Assembly (NCBI GenBank): GCA_905204635.1
Contig: CAJLAN010000080.1
Coordinates: forward strand, 1-7,153
DNA from: an uncultured Collinsella sp.
GTDB lineage: Bacteria; Actinomycetota; Coriobacteriia; Coriobacteriales; Coriobacteriaceae
Reading direction: 5' to 3'
DNA length: 7,153 nt
Shown here: in pieces, positions 1-6,457 of the stretch
Layout of the letters: each line of letters begins with the position of its first letter
Position numbering within the stretch: the first letter of the stretch is position 1
Notes under the pieces: generated by a model
Seen by the model: only the letters and a program-made list of their open reading frames with translations
What the model was told of the DNA's origin: nothing
Database searches by the model: none
Program-made: the position numbers and the translations under genes

Positions 1-399
1 AGCCTGTGCCAAGGCGCGGCGCAGGGCCAACGCAATCGAGCTCGAAACAAGCGAGACCACAAACATGATGAAGAACATGCCGGGATAGACGCGGTCGATA
101 AGCGACAGCGAGTAGCGCGGGTCGACAAACAAGAAGTTGTAGAGCGCCACGGCGGCAGCCGAGCTCAGCAAGCAATACAGGCGACTCCAGGTAAAGAACG
201 CGCACAGCTGAACGGCAAGCACATAAACGATCATGATGCTCGGCGCGAGACCCGGATGGTCGAGCAGCGCGCCCACAATCGTCGCTGCGACCAGCAGCCC
301 CGCCGATACGCAGGCGTCATACAGAGGAGTGCGGCGCGTCAGCGTTGTGCGCCGCCACCAAAAGTTATCGGCAATATCGCCGTCCGCACGGACGTCCAT
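1..399 (-). CDS. Sensor histidine kinase with KdpD-like DUF4118 membrane domain (N-terminal part)
   Basis: The first 133 codons are present; the rest lies beyond the left edge. After a short basic cytoplasmic stretch (residues 1-28) come four hydrophobic segments at about 29-46, 54-71, 74-91 and 107-126. The motif YNFLFVDPRYSL at 87-98 closes the third. It matches the N-F-F-F-x-x-P-R-Y-S/T signature of the DUF4118 four-helix domain of KdpD, the kinase that responds to potassium limitation and turgor. The N-terminal KdpD/Usp regulatory domain of E. coli KdpD is absent, because the membrane domain begins almost at the start. The ATG at 399 is chosen because an in-frame stop lies seven codons upstream and AGAGGGG (410-416) is an acceptable ribosome site. 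The catalytic HisKA/HATPase domains are expected outside the window but not seen, so 'histidine kinase' is inferred from the domain. The gene lies downstream of kup on the same strand, which supports a potassium-related role. Confidence 0.8.
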   Translation of the reverse strand, partial: MDVRADGDIADNFWWRRTTLTRRTPLYDACVSAGLLVAATIVGALLDHPGLAPSIMIVYVLAVQLCAFFTWSRLYCLLSSAAAVALYNFLFVDPRYSLSLIDRVYPGMFFIMFVVSLVSSSIALALRRALAQA

Positions 400-426
400 C
401 AGCGCCCCGCCCCTCTCTCAAAAACA

Positions 427-472
427 AAAACCACCACAAAGGGGACAGGCACCTTTGTGGTGGTTTTCCCTC
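427..472 (-). terminator. Intrinsic terminator or attenuator hairpin before the sensor kinase
   Basis: A perfect 16-bp inverted repeat (427-442 with 452-467) encloses a 9-nt loop. Read leftward, the stem is followed by the T-rich run TTTTTGTTTTTG (about 420-431, overlapping the stem base), which is the layout of a Rho-independent terminator for the kup and small-protein transcript. The U-tract ends only about 20 nt from the sensor-kinase start, so the hairpin could also attenuate entry into that gene. Read rightward there is no comparable T-run. The core, ACAAAGG-TGCCTGTCC-CCTTTGT on the minus strand, resembles the second hairpin at 2920-2954. Confidence 0.8.
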
Positions 473-513
473 GTGGTGGTTCTAAGTGTAAAGCCTTCTA
501 CGACCGGCAGCCG

Positions 514-708
514 CTAGACAAACAGCACGTGCGCGAGCAGTGCGCACACGCACACCGCTCCAAATACCAGTGCCACGATCGAGATCACGCGGTCGGCCAT
601 GTCCATGTTGGCGCGATTCGTAAAGAACCGATCTTCGGCGGCGTCAGCGCGTGCCTCACGCACCATTTCGACCACCGCCTCGCGGCCATCGAGCGCCTTT
701 GTATCCAT
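514..708 (-). CDS. Small single-span membrane protein, 64 aa, between kup and sensor kinase
   Basis: I do not recognise this protein family. It has a charged, probably helical N-terminal half (residues 1-40, rich in Arg, Glu, Asp and Ala) and one strongly hydrophobic C-terminal segment (about 41-64, VISIVALVFGAVCVCALLAHVLFV) that runs to the end. That suggests a tail-anchored or single-pass protein with a cytosolic head. The ATG at 708 is preferred over the in-frame ATG at 738 because GGAGG (714-718) stands 5 nt before it, while the upstream ATG has only a weaker, distant GGAG. The gene starts 61 nt after the kup stop codon, with no terminator between, and is followed by the hairpin at 427-467, so it is probably co-transcribed with kup. 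A role as an accessory or regulatory subunit of the permease or the kinase is only a guess from position. Confidence 0.65.
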   Translation of the reverse strand: MDTKALDGREAVVEMVREARADAAEDRFFTNRANMDMADRVISIVALVFGAVCVCALLAHVLFV

Positions 709-713
709 GTTTG

Positions 714-718
714 CCTCC
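714..718 (-). promoter_or_regulatory. Ribosome binding site deciding the small-protein start
   Basis: GGAGG within GGGGAGG lies 5 nt before the ATG at 708. It is much stronger than anything before the alternative ATG at 738 and favours the 64-residue form over a 74-residue one. Confidence 0.65.
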
Positions 719-769
719 CCAGCCTCAATCTTGTCCATCGAAAACCAACTCCATACAGCCTGTCGGCGC

Positions 770-2797
770 CTACGGGCGCTCGTTGGGAGCCAGGCGCTGC
801 ATCTTATTCACGGCCTTGAACTTGGTGAACAGCGGCACGTACTCAAAGCTCACGTTGGAGTTCTCCAGGCCGTACCAGCGCGCCGGCGTGCCGGCGGCGC
901 GGCGGATGATGTACTTGAGCGTGATGGCCGTGCGCTCGCTGGGCTCCACATCGCTTTCGGGCGCCAGAAGCTTACGGATCAGGACAAACTTGAACGTACC
1001 GATGTTACCCGGATCCTTGTAGACCGAGTAGTCATGCGTCTGCGGCGGCAGCTCGCCGGTGGCAGCCAGGTCCTGAACAACCTGACGCAGGTAGGCATTG
1101 ACGCGCTGGTTGATCTTGTAGCCCAGGTACAGATGCACGCGGAACACGTAGTCGGTGCCGAACGTCTCGACCGAATAGGCAAAGGTGTGCGGTTCGTCCA
1201 TGGTCTCGACGTTCACAAACCACCAGGCGTGGGCACGCTTGGGATGCTTGTCCAAGATCGAGTAGACGATATCGCGGTCGATGTAGTCGGTATGGGTGTC
1301 CTTGGTCAGGTACACGACGTTGTCGCTCATGCGCTCGTAACGGTCGTCGTCGCGCAGGCGCTTGAGCTGCGGCAGGTAGCTACGCAGCGGCAGCAGCGTA
1401 AACTGGCGCTGCTCGACCGCCGTGCCGTTGTACCAGCACACCATAATGCCCATGATGAGTGCAGCCATGAGGATGGTGAAGTAGCCGCCGTGGAAGAACT
1501 TGGTGAGCGAGCTCACGAAGAAGAAGCCTTCGAGCAAAAGGAAGAAGGCCACGAAGATCCACGGAGCAACCTTGAGCTTGCGCTCCTCGTGCAGGTAGAA
1601 GAAGAGCAGCAGCGTGGTGCACATCATAGTCAGCGTAATGGCAAGGCCGTAGGCGGCTTCCATATGCGCCGAGTTCTGGAACAGCAGCACCACGATGACG
1701 CAGCCGACAAGCATGACGTTGTTGACCATGGGGATGTAGAGCTGGCCCTTGGTCTCGGCAGGGTAGAAGACCTGCATGTGCGGCATAAGGTCCAGGCGGC
1801 TGGCCTCGGACACCAGCGAGAATGCGCCGGTGATGAGCGCCTGCGAGGCGATGATGGCCGCGACGGTGGAAAGGCCGACGGCAAACGGGCGCAGGCCCGG
1901 GGCGAGCATCTGGTAGAACGGGTTGAGGTCGGCAATGCCCATGAGCTCGGGGTTGGCAGCGTTGTTGAGAAGCCAAGCGCCCTGGCCCATATAGGACAGC
2001 AGCAAGCAGCACTTAACGAACGGCCAGGTGGCGTAAATGTTGCCGCGGCCCACGTGGCCCATGTCAGAGTAGAGCGCCTCGGCACCGGTGGTGGCGAGGA
2101 AGCAGCTGCCCAGGATCATGATGCCCGCGTGGTTGTTGGGGCTCAGCAAAAAGACGATGCCGCGCACCGGGTTGAGGCACAGCAGCACGGCGGGATGCTG
2201 GCAGACAAAGAACAGACCCGTGCCGCCCAGGAACAAAAACCACAGCGTCATGATGGGGCCAAAGGCGTGACCGATCTTGGCCGTACCGATGCGCTGCACC
2301 AAGAAGAGCGCGATGATGATGGCGAGCGTAATGGCGACGACGCGGCCCTGGTCATCGCCCAGCACGGCATGGACCGCCGGGATGGTGCGCAGGCCCTCGA
2401 TGGCCGTGGTAACGGTAACGGCCGGCGTCAGGATGCCGTCGGCGAGCAGCGCGGCGCCACCCAGCATGGCGGGGATGATAAGCCACTTGCCACAGCGCTT
2501 GACCAGGCTGTACAGGGCAAAGATGCCGCCCTCACCATGGTTATCGGCGCGCAGCGAGATGAGCACATACTTGATGGTGGTCAGCAGCGTGACCGTCCAC
2601 ACGACAAGGGAGAGCGCGCCGAGCACGAACTCCTCCGTCACGCTTCCGATGCCGCCGTTGCCGGCAACGAGCGCCTTGGTTACATACATAGGGCTGGTGC
2701 CGATATCGCCGTACACCACGCCCAGCGTGACGAGCATCGCCGAGATGCTCACAGGAATCGCAGCGTGCGAGGCTGCCTCCTTGGCCTTTTGTTCCAT
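770..2797 (-). CDS. kup: Kup/HAK/KT family potassium uptake permease
   Basis: This 675-residue protein is a member of the Kup family (TC 2.A.72), which imports K+ across the cytoplasmic membrane, probably with protons. The signature GVVYGDIGTSPMYV lies at residues 26-39, in the first membrane segment. A second conserved block, EALYSDMGHVG, lies at 240-250, followed by a W-P-F...YMGQGAWLLNN stretch. About twelve hydrophobic segments fill residues 15-457, and the remaining ~215 residues form the hydrophilic C-terminal domain usual for the family. Length is normal to slightly long (E. coli Kup is 622). The start is the ATG at 2797, preceded by GGGAGG at 2808-2813. The in-frame TTG at 2815 overlaps that ribosome site and is rejected. 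A TATAAT box at 2833-2838 would give a leader of about 30 nt. The KdpD-like kinase gene downstream fits a potassium module. No frameshift or missing motif is seen. Confidence 0.95.
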   Translation of the reverse strand: MEQKAKEAASHAAIPVSISAMLVTLGVVYGDIGTSPMYVTKALVAGNGGIGSVTEEFVLGALSLVVWTVTLLTTIKYVLISLRADNHGEGGIFALYSLVKRCGKWLIIPAMLGGAALLADGILTPAVTVTTAIEGLRTIPAVHAVLGDDQGRVVAITLAIIIALFLVQRIGTAKIGHAFGPIMTLWFLFLGGTGLFFVCQHPAVLLCLNPVRGIVFLLSPNNHAGIMILGSCFLATTGAEALYSDMGHVGRGNIYATWPFVKCCLLLSYMGQGAWLLNNAANPELMGIADLNPFYQMLAPGLRPFAVGLSTVAAIIASQALITGAFSLVSEASRLDLMPHMQVFYPAETKGQLYIPMVNNVMLVGCVIVVLLFQNSAHMEAAYGLAITLTMMCTTLLLFFYLHEERKLKVAPWIFVAFFLLLEGFFFVSSLTKFFHGGYFTILMAALIMGIMVCWYNGTAVEQRQFTLLPLRSYLPQLKRLRDDDRYERMSDNVVYLTKDTHTDYIDRDIVYSILDKHPKRAHAWWFVNVETMDEPHTFAYSVETFGTDYVFRVHLYLGYKINQRVNAYLRQVVQDLAATGELPPQTHDYSVYKDPGNIGTFKFVLIRKLLAPESDVEPSERTAITLKYIIRRAAGTPARWYGLENSNVSFEYVPLFTKFKAVNKMQRLAPNERP

Positions 2798-2807
2798 AAG
2801 CCGGTTT

Positions 2808-2813
2808 CCTCCC
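2808..2813 (-). promoter_or_regulatory. Ribosome binding site of kup
   Basis: GGGAGG is followed by 10 nt and then the ATG at 2797. It decides the start against the TTG at 2815, whose last base is the first G of this site. Confidence 0.75.
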
Positions 2814-2832
2814 AACTTTAATGTTCGAAGGA

Positions 2833-2838
2833 ATTATA
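2833..2838 (-). promoter_or_regulatory. -10 box of the kup promoter
   Basis: A perfect TATAAT on the minus strand lies 35 nt upstream of the kup ATG. The -35 region is poor: ATTAAA at 16 bp or CATTAA at 17 bp spacing are the nearest candidates, so the promoter may be weak or activator-dependent. The predicted leader (about 30 nt) is too short for a c-di-AMP (ydaO-type) riboswitch, and none of its landmarks are seen farther upstream. Confidence 0.6.
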
Positions 2839-2919
2839 GGTAATCGGCCCATGTTTTAATGCACTGTTTTCCCAGCTAGATAAAGATTTATACAGTCTTT
2901 AGGCTACCGCGGCGATATG

Positions 2920-2954
2920 GAATGTAACAAAGGGACTGCCCCCTTGTCACATTC
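2920..2954 (-). repeat. Hairpin repeat directly after the nitroreductase stop (REP-like, possible terminator)
   Basis: Positions 2920-2934 pair with 2940-2954 around a 5-nt loop, giving a 15-bp stem. As DNA or plus-strand RNA it has two A/C mismatches. As minus-strand RNA both become G-U wobbles, so the fold is better in the direction of the nitroreductase gene. It begins one base after that gene's TGA. No T-run follows (CCATATCG), so it is not a classical intrinsic terminator; mRNA 3'-end protection or a mobile REP-type repeat are alternatives. Its minus-strand core, ACAAGGGGGCAGTCCCTTTGT, aligns with the hairpin at 427-467. Confidence 0.65.
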
Positions 2955-2955
2955 G

Positions 2956-3828
2956 TCATTTTCCGAGCCAGTTTTTGAACCACCACTCCATGGAGCGGCT
3001 CATCTCGGCCATAAAGGGGCTCGTGTGCTTGCGGGTGTAGATATCCACGACGCGCTCCCCCACCTCGCGGGCGTGCGGGCGAAACATCGCATCCATCTCG
3101 GCCACCTGTGCATCCATAGTCGCAGCGTCCGCGCGGCGGTAGCGCTCTTCGTGCACCAGGTTCACCACGGGATGTGCGATCGCCGGACGCTCCTTGCGGG
3201 GCGTGCCGATGATGAGCATCGACAGCGGCATGGTATACGGAGGCAGATCCAGCAGCTCGGCAACTTCCTCAGCGTTCTCGATGATATCACCGATATAGCA
3301 GCTCCCCAGCCCCAGGGCCTCGGCGGCAACCACGGCGTTTTGGGCGGCGATCACGGCATCCTGTGCCGCGATGGCAAAGTCGCCCAAACCCGGCGCGCGG
3401 CGGGGCGCCTTGCCCGTGCGCTCGACAAACTCGGGCTCAAAGCAGCCCACGTGCTCAAACAAATCGATCCACTTGGCATAGTCGACCACAAATATTAGTG
3501 CCCAGGGCGCCTTAGCGATCATGGGCTGGTGGTCGCACAGGTCGGCGAGGCGGTCCAGCGTAGCCTGCTCGCGAATGCTTACGATGGAATACATCATCAT
3601 GGCGCCCGCCGACGGCGCGCGACTCGCCGCATGCAAAATTGCCGCCCGCCGCTCGTCGGTCACCGCTACGGGACGGTCGTTGTCATCGCGCGCGAAGGCG
3701 CGCGTAGACGAGCGATGCTCCAAGATGTCCAGCACCGCGTTGCCCGTAGTCTCGACCGGATAGCCGTGCGTGTCCACGGCCGCAGCTCCGTCGCCGCCCA
3801 TGTCCGCCTTGCAAATCTGCTCGCTCAT
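2956..3828 (-). CDS. Nitroreductase-family FMN oxidoreductase
   Basis: This 290-residue protein has the layout of the nitroreductase superfamily, FMN-dependent NAD(P)H enzymes that reduce nitro compounds, quinones or related substrates. The N-terminal motif HRSSTR at residues 38-43 matches the R-x-S-x-R FMN-phosphate signature. APSAGAMMM (71-79) fits the next conserved block (usually A-P-S-A-x-N-x-Q), here with Met residues in place of the usual Asn/Gln. GLGSCYIGDI (173-182) fits the C-terminal FMN/dimer region. The protein is somewhat long for the family, with about 30 extra residues in front and a Met- and Trp-rich C-terminal extension (about 235-290). The ATG at 3828 has GAGG 8 nt upstream; a start at Met10 is possible. 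No signal peptide or membrane segment is seen, so it is cytosolic. The substrate cannot be told. It is divergent from the LTA-synthase-like gene with a 213-bp gap. Confidence 0.88.
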   Translation of the reverse strand: MSEQICKADMGGDGAAAVDTHGYPVETTGNAVLDILEHRSSTRAFARDDNDRPVAVTDERRAAILHAASRAPSAGAMMMYSIVSIREQATLDRLADLCDHQPMIAKAPWALIFVVDYAKWIDLFEHVGCFEPEFVERTGKAPRRAPGLGDFAIAAQDAVIAAQNAVVAAEALGLGSCYIGDIIENAEEVAELLDLPPYTMPLSMLIIGTPRKERPAIAHPVVNLVHEERYRRADAATMDAQVAEMDAMFRPHAREVGERVVDIYTRKHTSPFMAEMSRSMEWWFKNWLGK

Positions 3829-4041
3829 CGCCTCATCCTCGCCAATTCTTTAAGAAGCCTTTACGTTTCCGTGTAATTCCCGTCCATTATCGCGCAGGTC
3901 GCCACTACATTGCGCCACACCGTCACACGTGCGCGTTAATATGGCTGGTTATTGTGCGCAGCCACCAATTGCAGCGCATATCTTGGTAACAATCGGGTAA
4001 ACCCCCGCTTTCGTAGGTTTTAGTTTGTGAGGAGTCTCAGC
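3829..4041. promoter_or_regulatory. Divergent intergenic region with small dyads, promoters not resolved
   Basis: This region must hold the leftward nitroreductase promoter and the rightward LTA-synthase-like promoter, but I see no box pair close to consensus. Candidates are GATAAT on the minus strand (3887-3892, in CCATTATCGC) and TAATAT on the plus strand (3937-3942), both without a good -35. Two small dyads could be operators: the 11-bp palindrome TTCTTTAAGAA at 3846-3856, inside the nitroreductase leader, and TGGCTG/CAGCCA at 3942-3947 and 3959-3964. Confidence 0.3.
4029..4034 (+). promoter_or_regulatory. Ribosome binding site of the LTA-synthase-like gene
   Basis: GAGGAG is followed by 7 nt and then the ATG at 4042. 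It overlaps the in-frame GTG at 4027, which is therefore not the start. Confidence 0.8.
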
Positions 4042-6342
4042 ATGTTCGCTGCCGCCATCTCGCTCGTCGGTCTTGCGGCGACCGTCTACCTTGTTTTGCG
4101 CGAGGCCAAGGCCATTCGCGCTCAGTCGGGCACCGTCACCAAGGGCGCCTTCGCCTGGAGCGTCGCCTTTGGCCTGTTCCAGCTCTTTTTGACCATTTGG
4201 GGCGCCATTGGCCTCGTCGCCCAAAACGAGCCTCTCGCCTTTGTGATGCTCATCCTGACCAACGCCATCCTCACCGGATGCGCCTGGGCCAGCATCGCCC
4301 GCGACCGCATCGCCCCGCGCGTCTTTGCGTTCGCTGCTACCGATGCCCCCGCCCCCACCGGCAAGCTTGCCCGCCTGCGCGGCGCCTTCGTGGGCAAACC
4401 GCTCGTCGCGGCCGTCCTGTGCCTGCTGCTCGCCGGCTTCTTTGCGCTGCTGGGCATGGAGGTATCGTCCAACCACGACTTTACCTGGGTCTACCCCCTG
4501 TGCATCCTGCTCGAGTGGGCCATCATCACCACGCTCATAGTCGGCCTGTTCTTCCTGTTCCAGCGCCACGGCGCAGCTCCCGCGGTCCTGGCCTTTGCCC
4601 TCTTTGTCCTGGGCATTGCCGAGTTCTTCGTTATCACGTTTAAATCCATGCCCATCCAGCCGGGCGACCTTTCGGCCATCTCCACCGCCGCCGCGGTCGC
4701 CGGCAACGGCTACGCCTTCTCGATCTCGCTGTTCTGCGTGCTGTCCATGGGCTTTGCCGCCATCGCCATGCTGCTGTGCGAGTACGCCGGCCTGGTGGCG
4801 CCGCATCGCCAGAAGGGCGCTGTCAATGCCAAGCGTATGCTGCTCACCAACCTGCTCGTCGCGGTGCTGTGCCTGGGCGGCGTGACCGCGCACGTCACGC
4901 TTATCGACTACTACAACACCCTTGGCATCACCGTCTACACCTGGCGCCCGCTCGAGAGCTACTGGCGCGAGGGCTACCTGCCCGCCTTTATTAGTGCAGC
5001 GCAGTCCATCAAGCCGCCCAAACCCGCCGACTACTCCGTCGACGATGCCAAGGCCACGCTCAAAAAGTACGCCAAGGCCTACGACAAGTCCGATGCCGCC
5101 AAGAGTGACGAGCGCACCGCCGCAAAGGAGCAGTTCGACAGCGAGAAGCCCACGGTCATCGCCATCATGAACGAGACCTTCTCGGACCTTTCGATCTATC
5201 AGGAGATGCGCGCCGGCTACGAGGGCCCGCAGTACTTTAAGAACCTGTCCAACTGCCTCAGCCGCGGTAAGCTCTACGTGAGTGCCTACGGCGGCGGCAC
5301 CGCCAATACCGAGTTTGAGTTTATGACCGGCAACTCCATGGCCAACCTGGGCTCGGGCGTGTACCCCTACACCATCTACAACATGGAAACGACCGGGAAC
5401 CTGGCAGAGCAGTTCAAATCGCTCGGCTATTCCACCACGGCCATGCACCCCAACCACGCGACCAACTGGAACCGCGAGAACGTCTACAAGGACTTTGGCT
5501 TTGACCAGTTCCTGTCCATCAACGATTTCCAGGGAGCCGACACCCTGCGCGGCATGGTGACCGACCAGGCTACCTACGACAAGATTCTTGAGCTGCTCGA
5601 CCAGAACGCCGATCCGCAGTTTATCTTCGACGTGACCATGCAGAACCACTCGGGCTACGACACGGGCCTGCTGCCGGTCGACAAGCAGATGCACCTGAAC
5701 ATCGACGCGACCGACCTGGACGCTAAGACCGTCGAGGACGGCACACTGTCCGATGTCGACGAGTATGTCTCGTGCATCGAGCAGTCCGACCAGGCGCTGC
5801 GCTACTTCCTCAACGCCTTGAGCAAGCTCGACCGCAAGGTGGTCGTGGTGTTCTGGGGCGATCACCAGCCGTTCTTCCCATCCAAGTTCAACGATAAGTG
5901 GTTTACCGGCGAGGACGATGCCACGCACCAGGAACGTCTGTGGCAGACCGACTACATCATCTGGGCCAACTACGACGTTGCCGGCTGCGACCAGACGAGC
6001 GAGGTCGACGACCTGTCCACCAACTACCTGTCCACGCAGCTCATGCAGCTGATCGGCGCACCGCTGACCGACTACCAGAAAGCGCACATGACGCTGCGCG
6101 AGTCGCTGCCCGCCATCAACTCCGTGGGCTACGAGGACGCCAGCCTGCGTTGGGCGCTCTCCTCCAACGTCACCGGTGACGACGCCGCGGCCGCAGCCGC
6201 CACCAAGGCGCGCGAGGATTACGCCAAGATGCAGTACTACGAGATGTTCCGCGACGGCAAGAACGTCTATACCGAGCACTTCCAGACCGAGGCCAACGAA
6301 ACCGACCCCAACCTGGCGCCAGGCACGACCAAGATTAAGTAG
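4042..6342 (+). CDS. LTA synthase / phosphoglycerol transferase family membrane sulfatase-fold enzyme
   Basis: This 766-residue protein belongs to the LtaS/MdoB-type alkaline-phosphatase superfamily, which moves glycerol phosphate from phosphatidylglycerol to a growing polymer or glycan outside the cell membrane. The N-terminal ~285 residues hold about eight hydrophobic segments by eye (near 2-18, 34-56, 62-80, 115-135, 146-168, 175-195, 215-238 and 255-278). A charged linker (about 305-370) leads to the extracellular catalytic domain. Catalytic residues can be placed by comparison with S. aureus LtaS: Glu378 in IMNETFSD (metal), nucleophile Thr420 in GGGTANTEFE, His536 in MQNHSGY, and Asp607-His608 in WGDHQPFF (metal). 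The domain looks active. The tail after ~710 is Ala-rich, then polar. The ATG at 4042 follows GAGGAG at 4029-4034. LtaS itself has five membrane spans, so the acceptor or polymer may differ here. An intrinsic terminator follows at 6426-6455. Confidence 0.9.
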   Translation: MFAAAISLVGLAATVYLVLREAKAIRAQSGTVTKGAFAWSVAFGLFQLFLTIWGAIGLVAQNEPLAFVMLILTNAILTGCAWASIARDRIAPRVFAFAATDAPAPTGKLARLRGAFVGKPLVAAVLCLLLAGFFALLGMEVSSNHDFTWVYPLCILLEWAIITTLIVGLFFLFQRHGAAPAVLAFALFVLGIAEFFVITFKSMPIQPGDLSAISTAAAVAGNGYAFSISLFCVLSMGFAAIAMLLCEYAGLVAPHRQKGAVNAKRMLLTNLLVAVLCLGGVTAHVTLIDYYNTLGITVYTWRPLESYWREGYLPAFISAAQSIKPPKPADYSVDDAKATLKKYAKAYDKSDAAKSDERTAAKEQFDSEKPTVIAIMNETFSDLSIYQEMRAGYEGPQYFKNLSNCLSRGKLYVSAYGGGTANTEFEFMTGNSMANLGSGVYPYTIYNMETTGNLAEQFKSLGYSTTAMHPNHATNWNRENVYKDFGFDQFLSINDFQGADTLRGMVTDQATYDKILELLDQNADPQFIFDVTMQNHSGYDTGLLPVDKQMHLNIDATDLDAKTVEDGTLSDVDEYVSCIEQSDQALRYFLNALSKLDRKVVVVFWGDHQPFFPSKFNDKWFTGEDDATHQERLWQTDYIIWANYDVAGCDQTSEVDDLSTNYLSTQLMQLIGAPLTDYQKAHMTLRESLPAINSVGYEDASLRWALSSNVTGDDAAAAAATKAREDYAKMQYYEMFRDGKNVYTEHFQTEANETDPNLAPGTTKIK

Positions 6343-6425
6343 CTGCTAGCTGCTGAGCCACAACTGAAACGTCTGTCCAGGCGGAGGCATATAAGGTTCC
6401 CTGCTCGGACAGTCCTGCGCAAGAC
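6343..6425 (+). other. 3' untranslated stretch with an imperfect hairpin
   Basis: Between the stop codon and the terminator, CTGTCC (6373-6378) pairs with GGACAG (6407-6412), and inner bases continue imperfectly (G-U rich) to about 6387/6398. A short direct duplication, AGCTGCT AGCTGCT, lies just after the stop. I do not recognise a riboswitch, tRNA or known small RNA here. It is probably the 3' UTR of the LTA-synthase-like gene. Confidence 0.35.
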
Positions 6426-6455
6426 GAAGGCCACGTTATGTGGCCTTCTTTGTTT
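6426..6455 (+). terminator. Intrinsic terminator of the LTA-synthase-like gene
   Basis: GAAGGCCAC (6426-6434) and GTGGCCTTC (6440-6448) form a perfect 9-bp stem with a 5-nt loop, followed by TTTGTTT. It lies 83 nt after the stop codon and just before the repeat array, so the array is probably not part of this mRNA. Confidence 0.88.
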
Positions 6456-6457
6456 GC

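Noticed and set aside
478..495. A lac-like -35 (GGCTTTACACTT on the minus strand) as promoter for the sensor kinase
   Set aside because: At 16-18 bp spacing no acceptable -10 follows (GGAAAA), and the start would lie upstream of the terminator hairpin.
709..738. The ten extra N-terminal codons of the small membrane protein (ATG at 738)
   Set aside because: The internal ATG at 708 has a far better ribosome site. The longer form cannot be excluded.
765..779. A small hairpin GCGCC-TACG-GGCGC over the kup stop codon as a terminator
   Set aside because: The stem is only 5 bp and no T-run follows; the next gene starts shortly after.
599..2821. A 740-codon open frame on the plus strand, antisense to kup
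   Set aside because: It mirrors the kup codons in GC-rich sequence. Its translation is rich in His, Arg, Gln, Ala and Val with no domain or membrane pattern, whereas the minus-strand protein is a clear Kup permease.
2798..2955. A c-di-AMP (ydaO) riboswitch in front of kup
   Set aside because: The TATAAT box leaves a leader of only about 30 nt, and I cannot find the conserved riboswitch landmarks in the region.
3949..6279. A 776-codon open frame on the minus strand, antisense to the LTA-synthase-like gene
   Set aside because: It is a low-complexity Gly/Val/His/Gln-rich translation typical of a codon-bias shadow. The plus-strand frame has all catalytic motifs and a good ribosome site.
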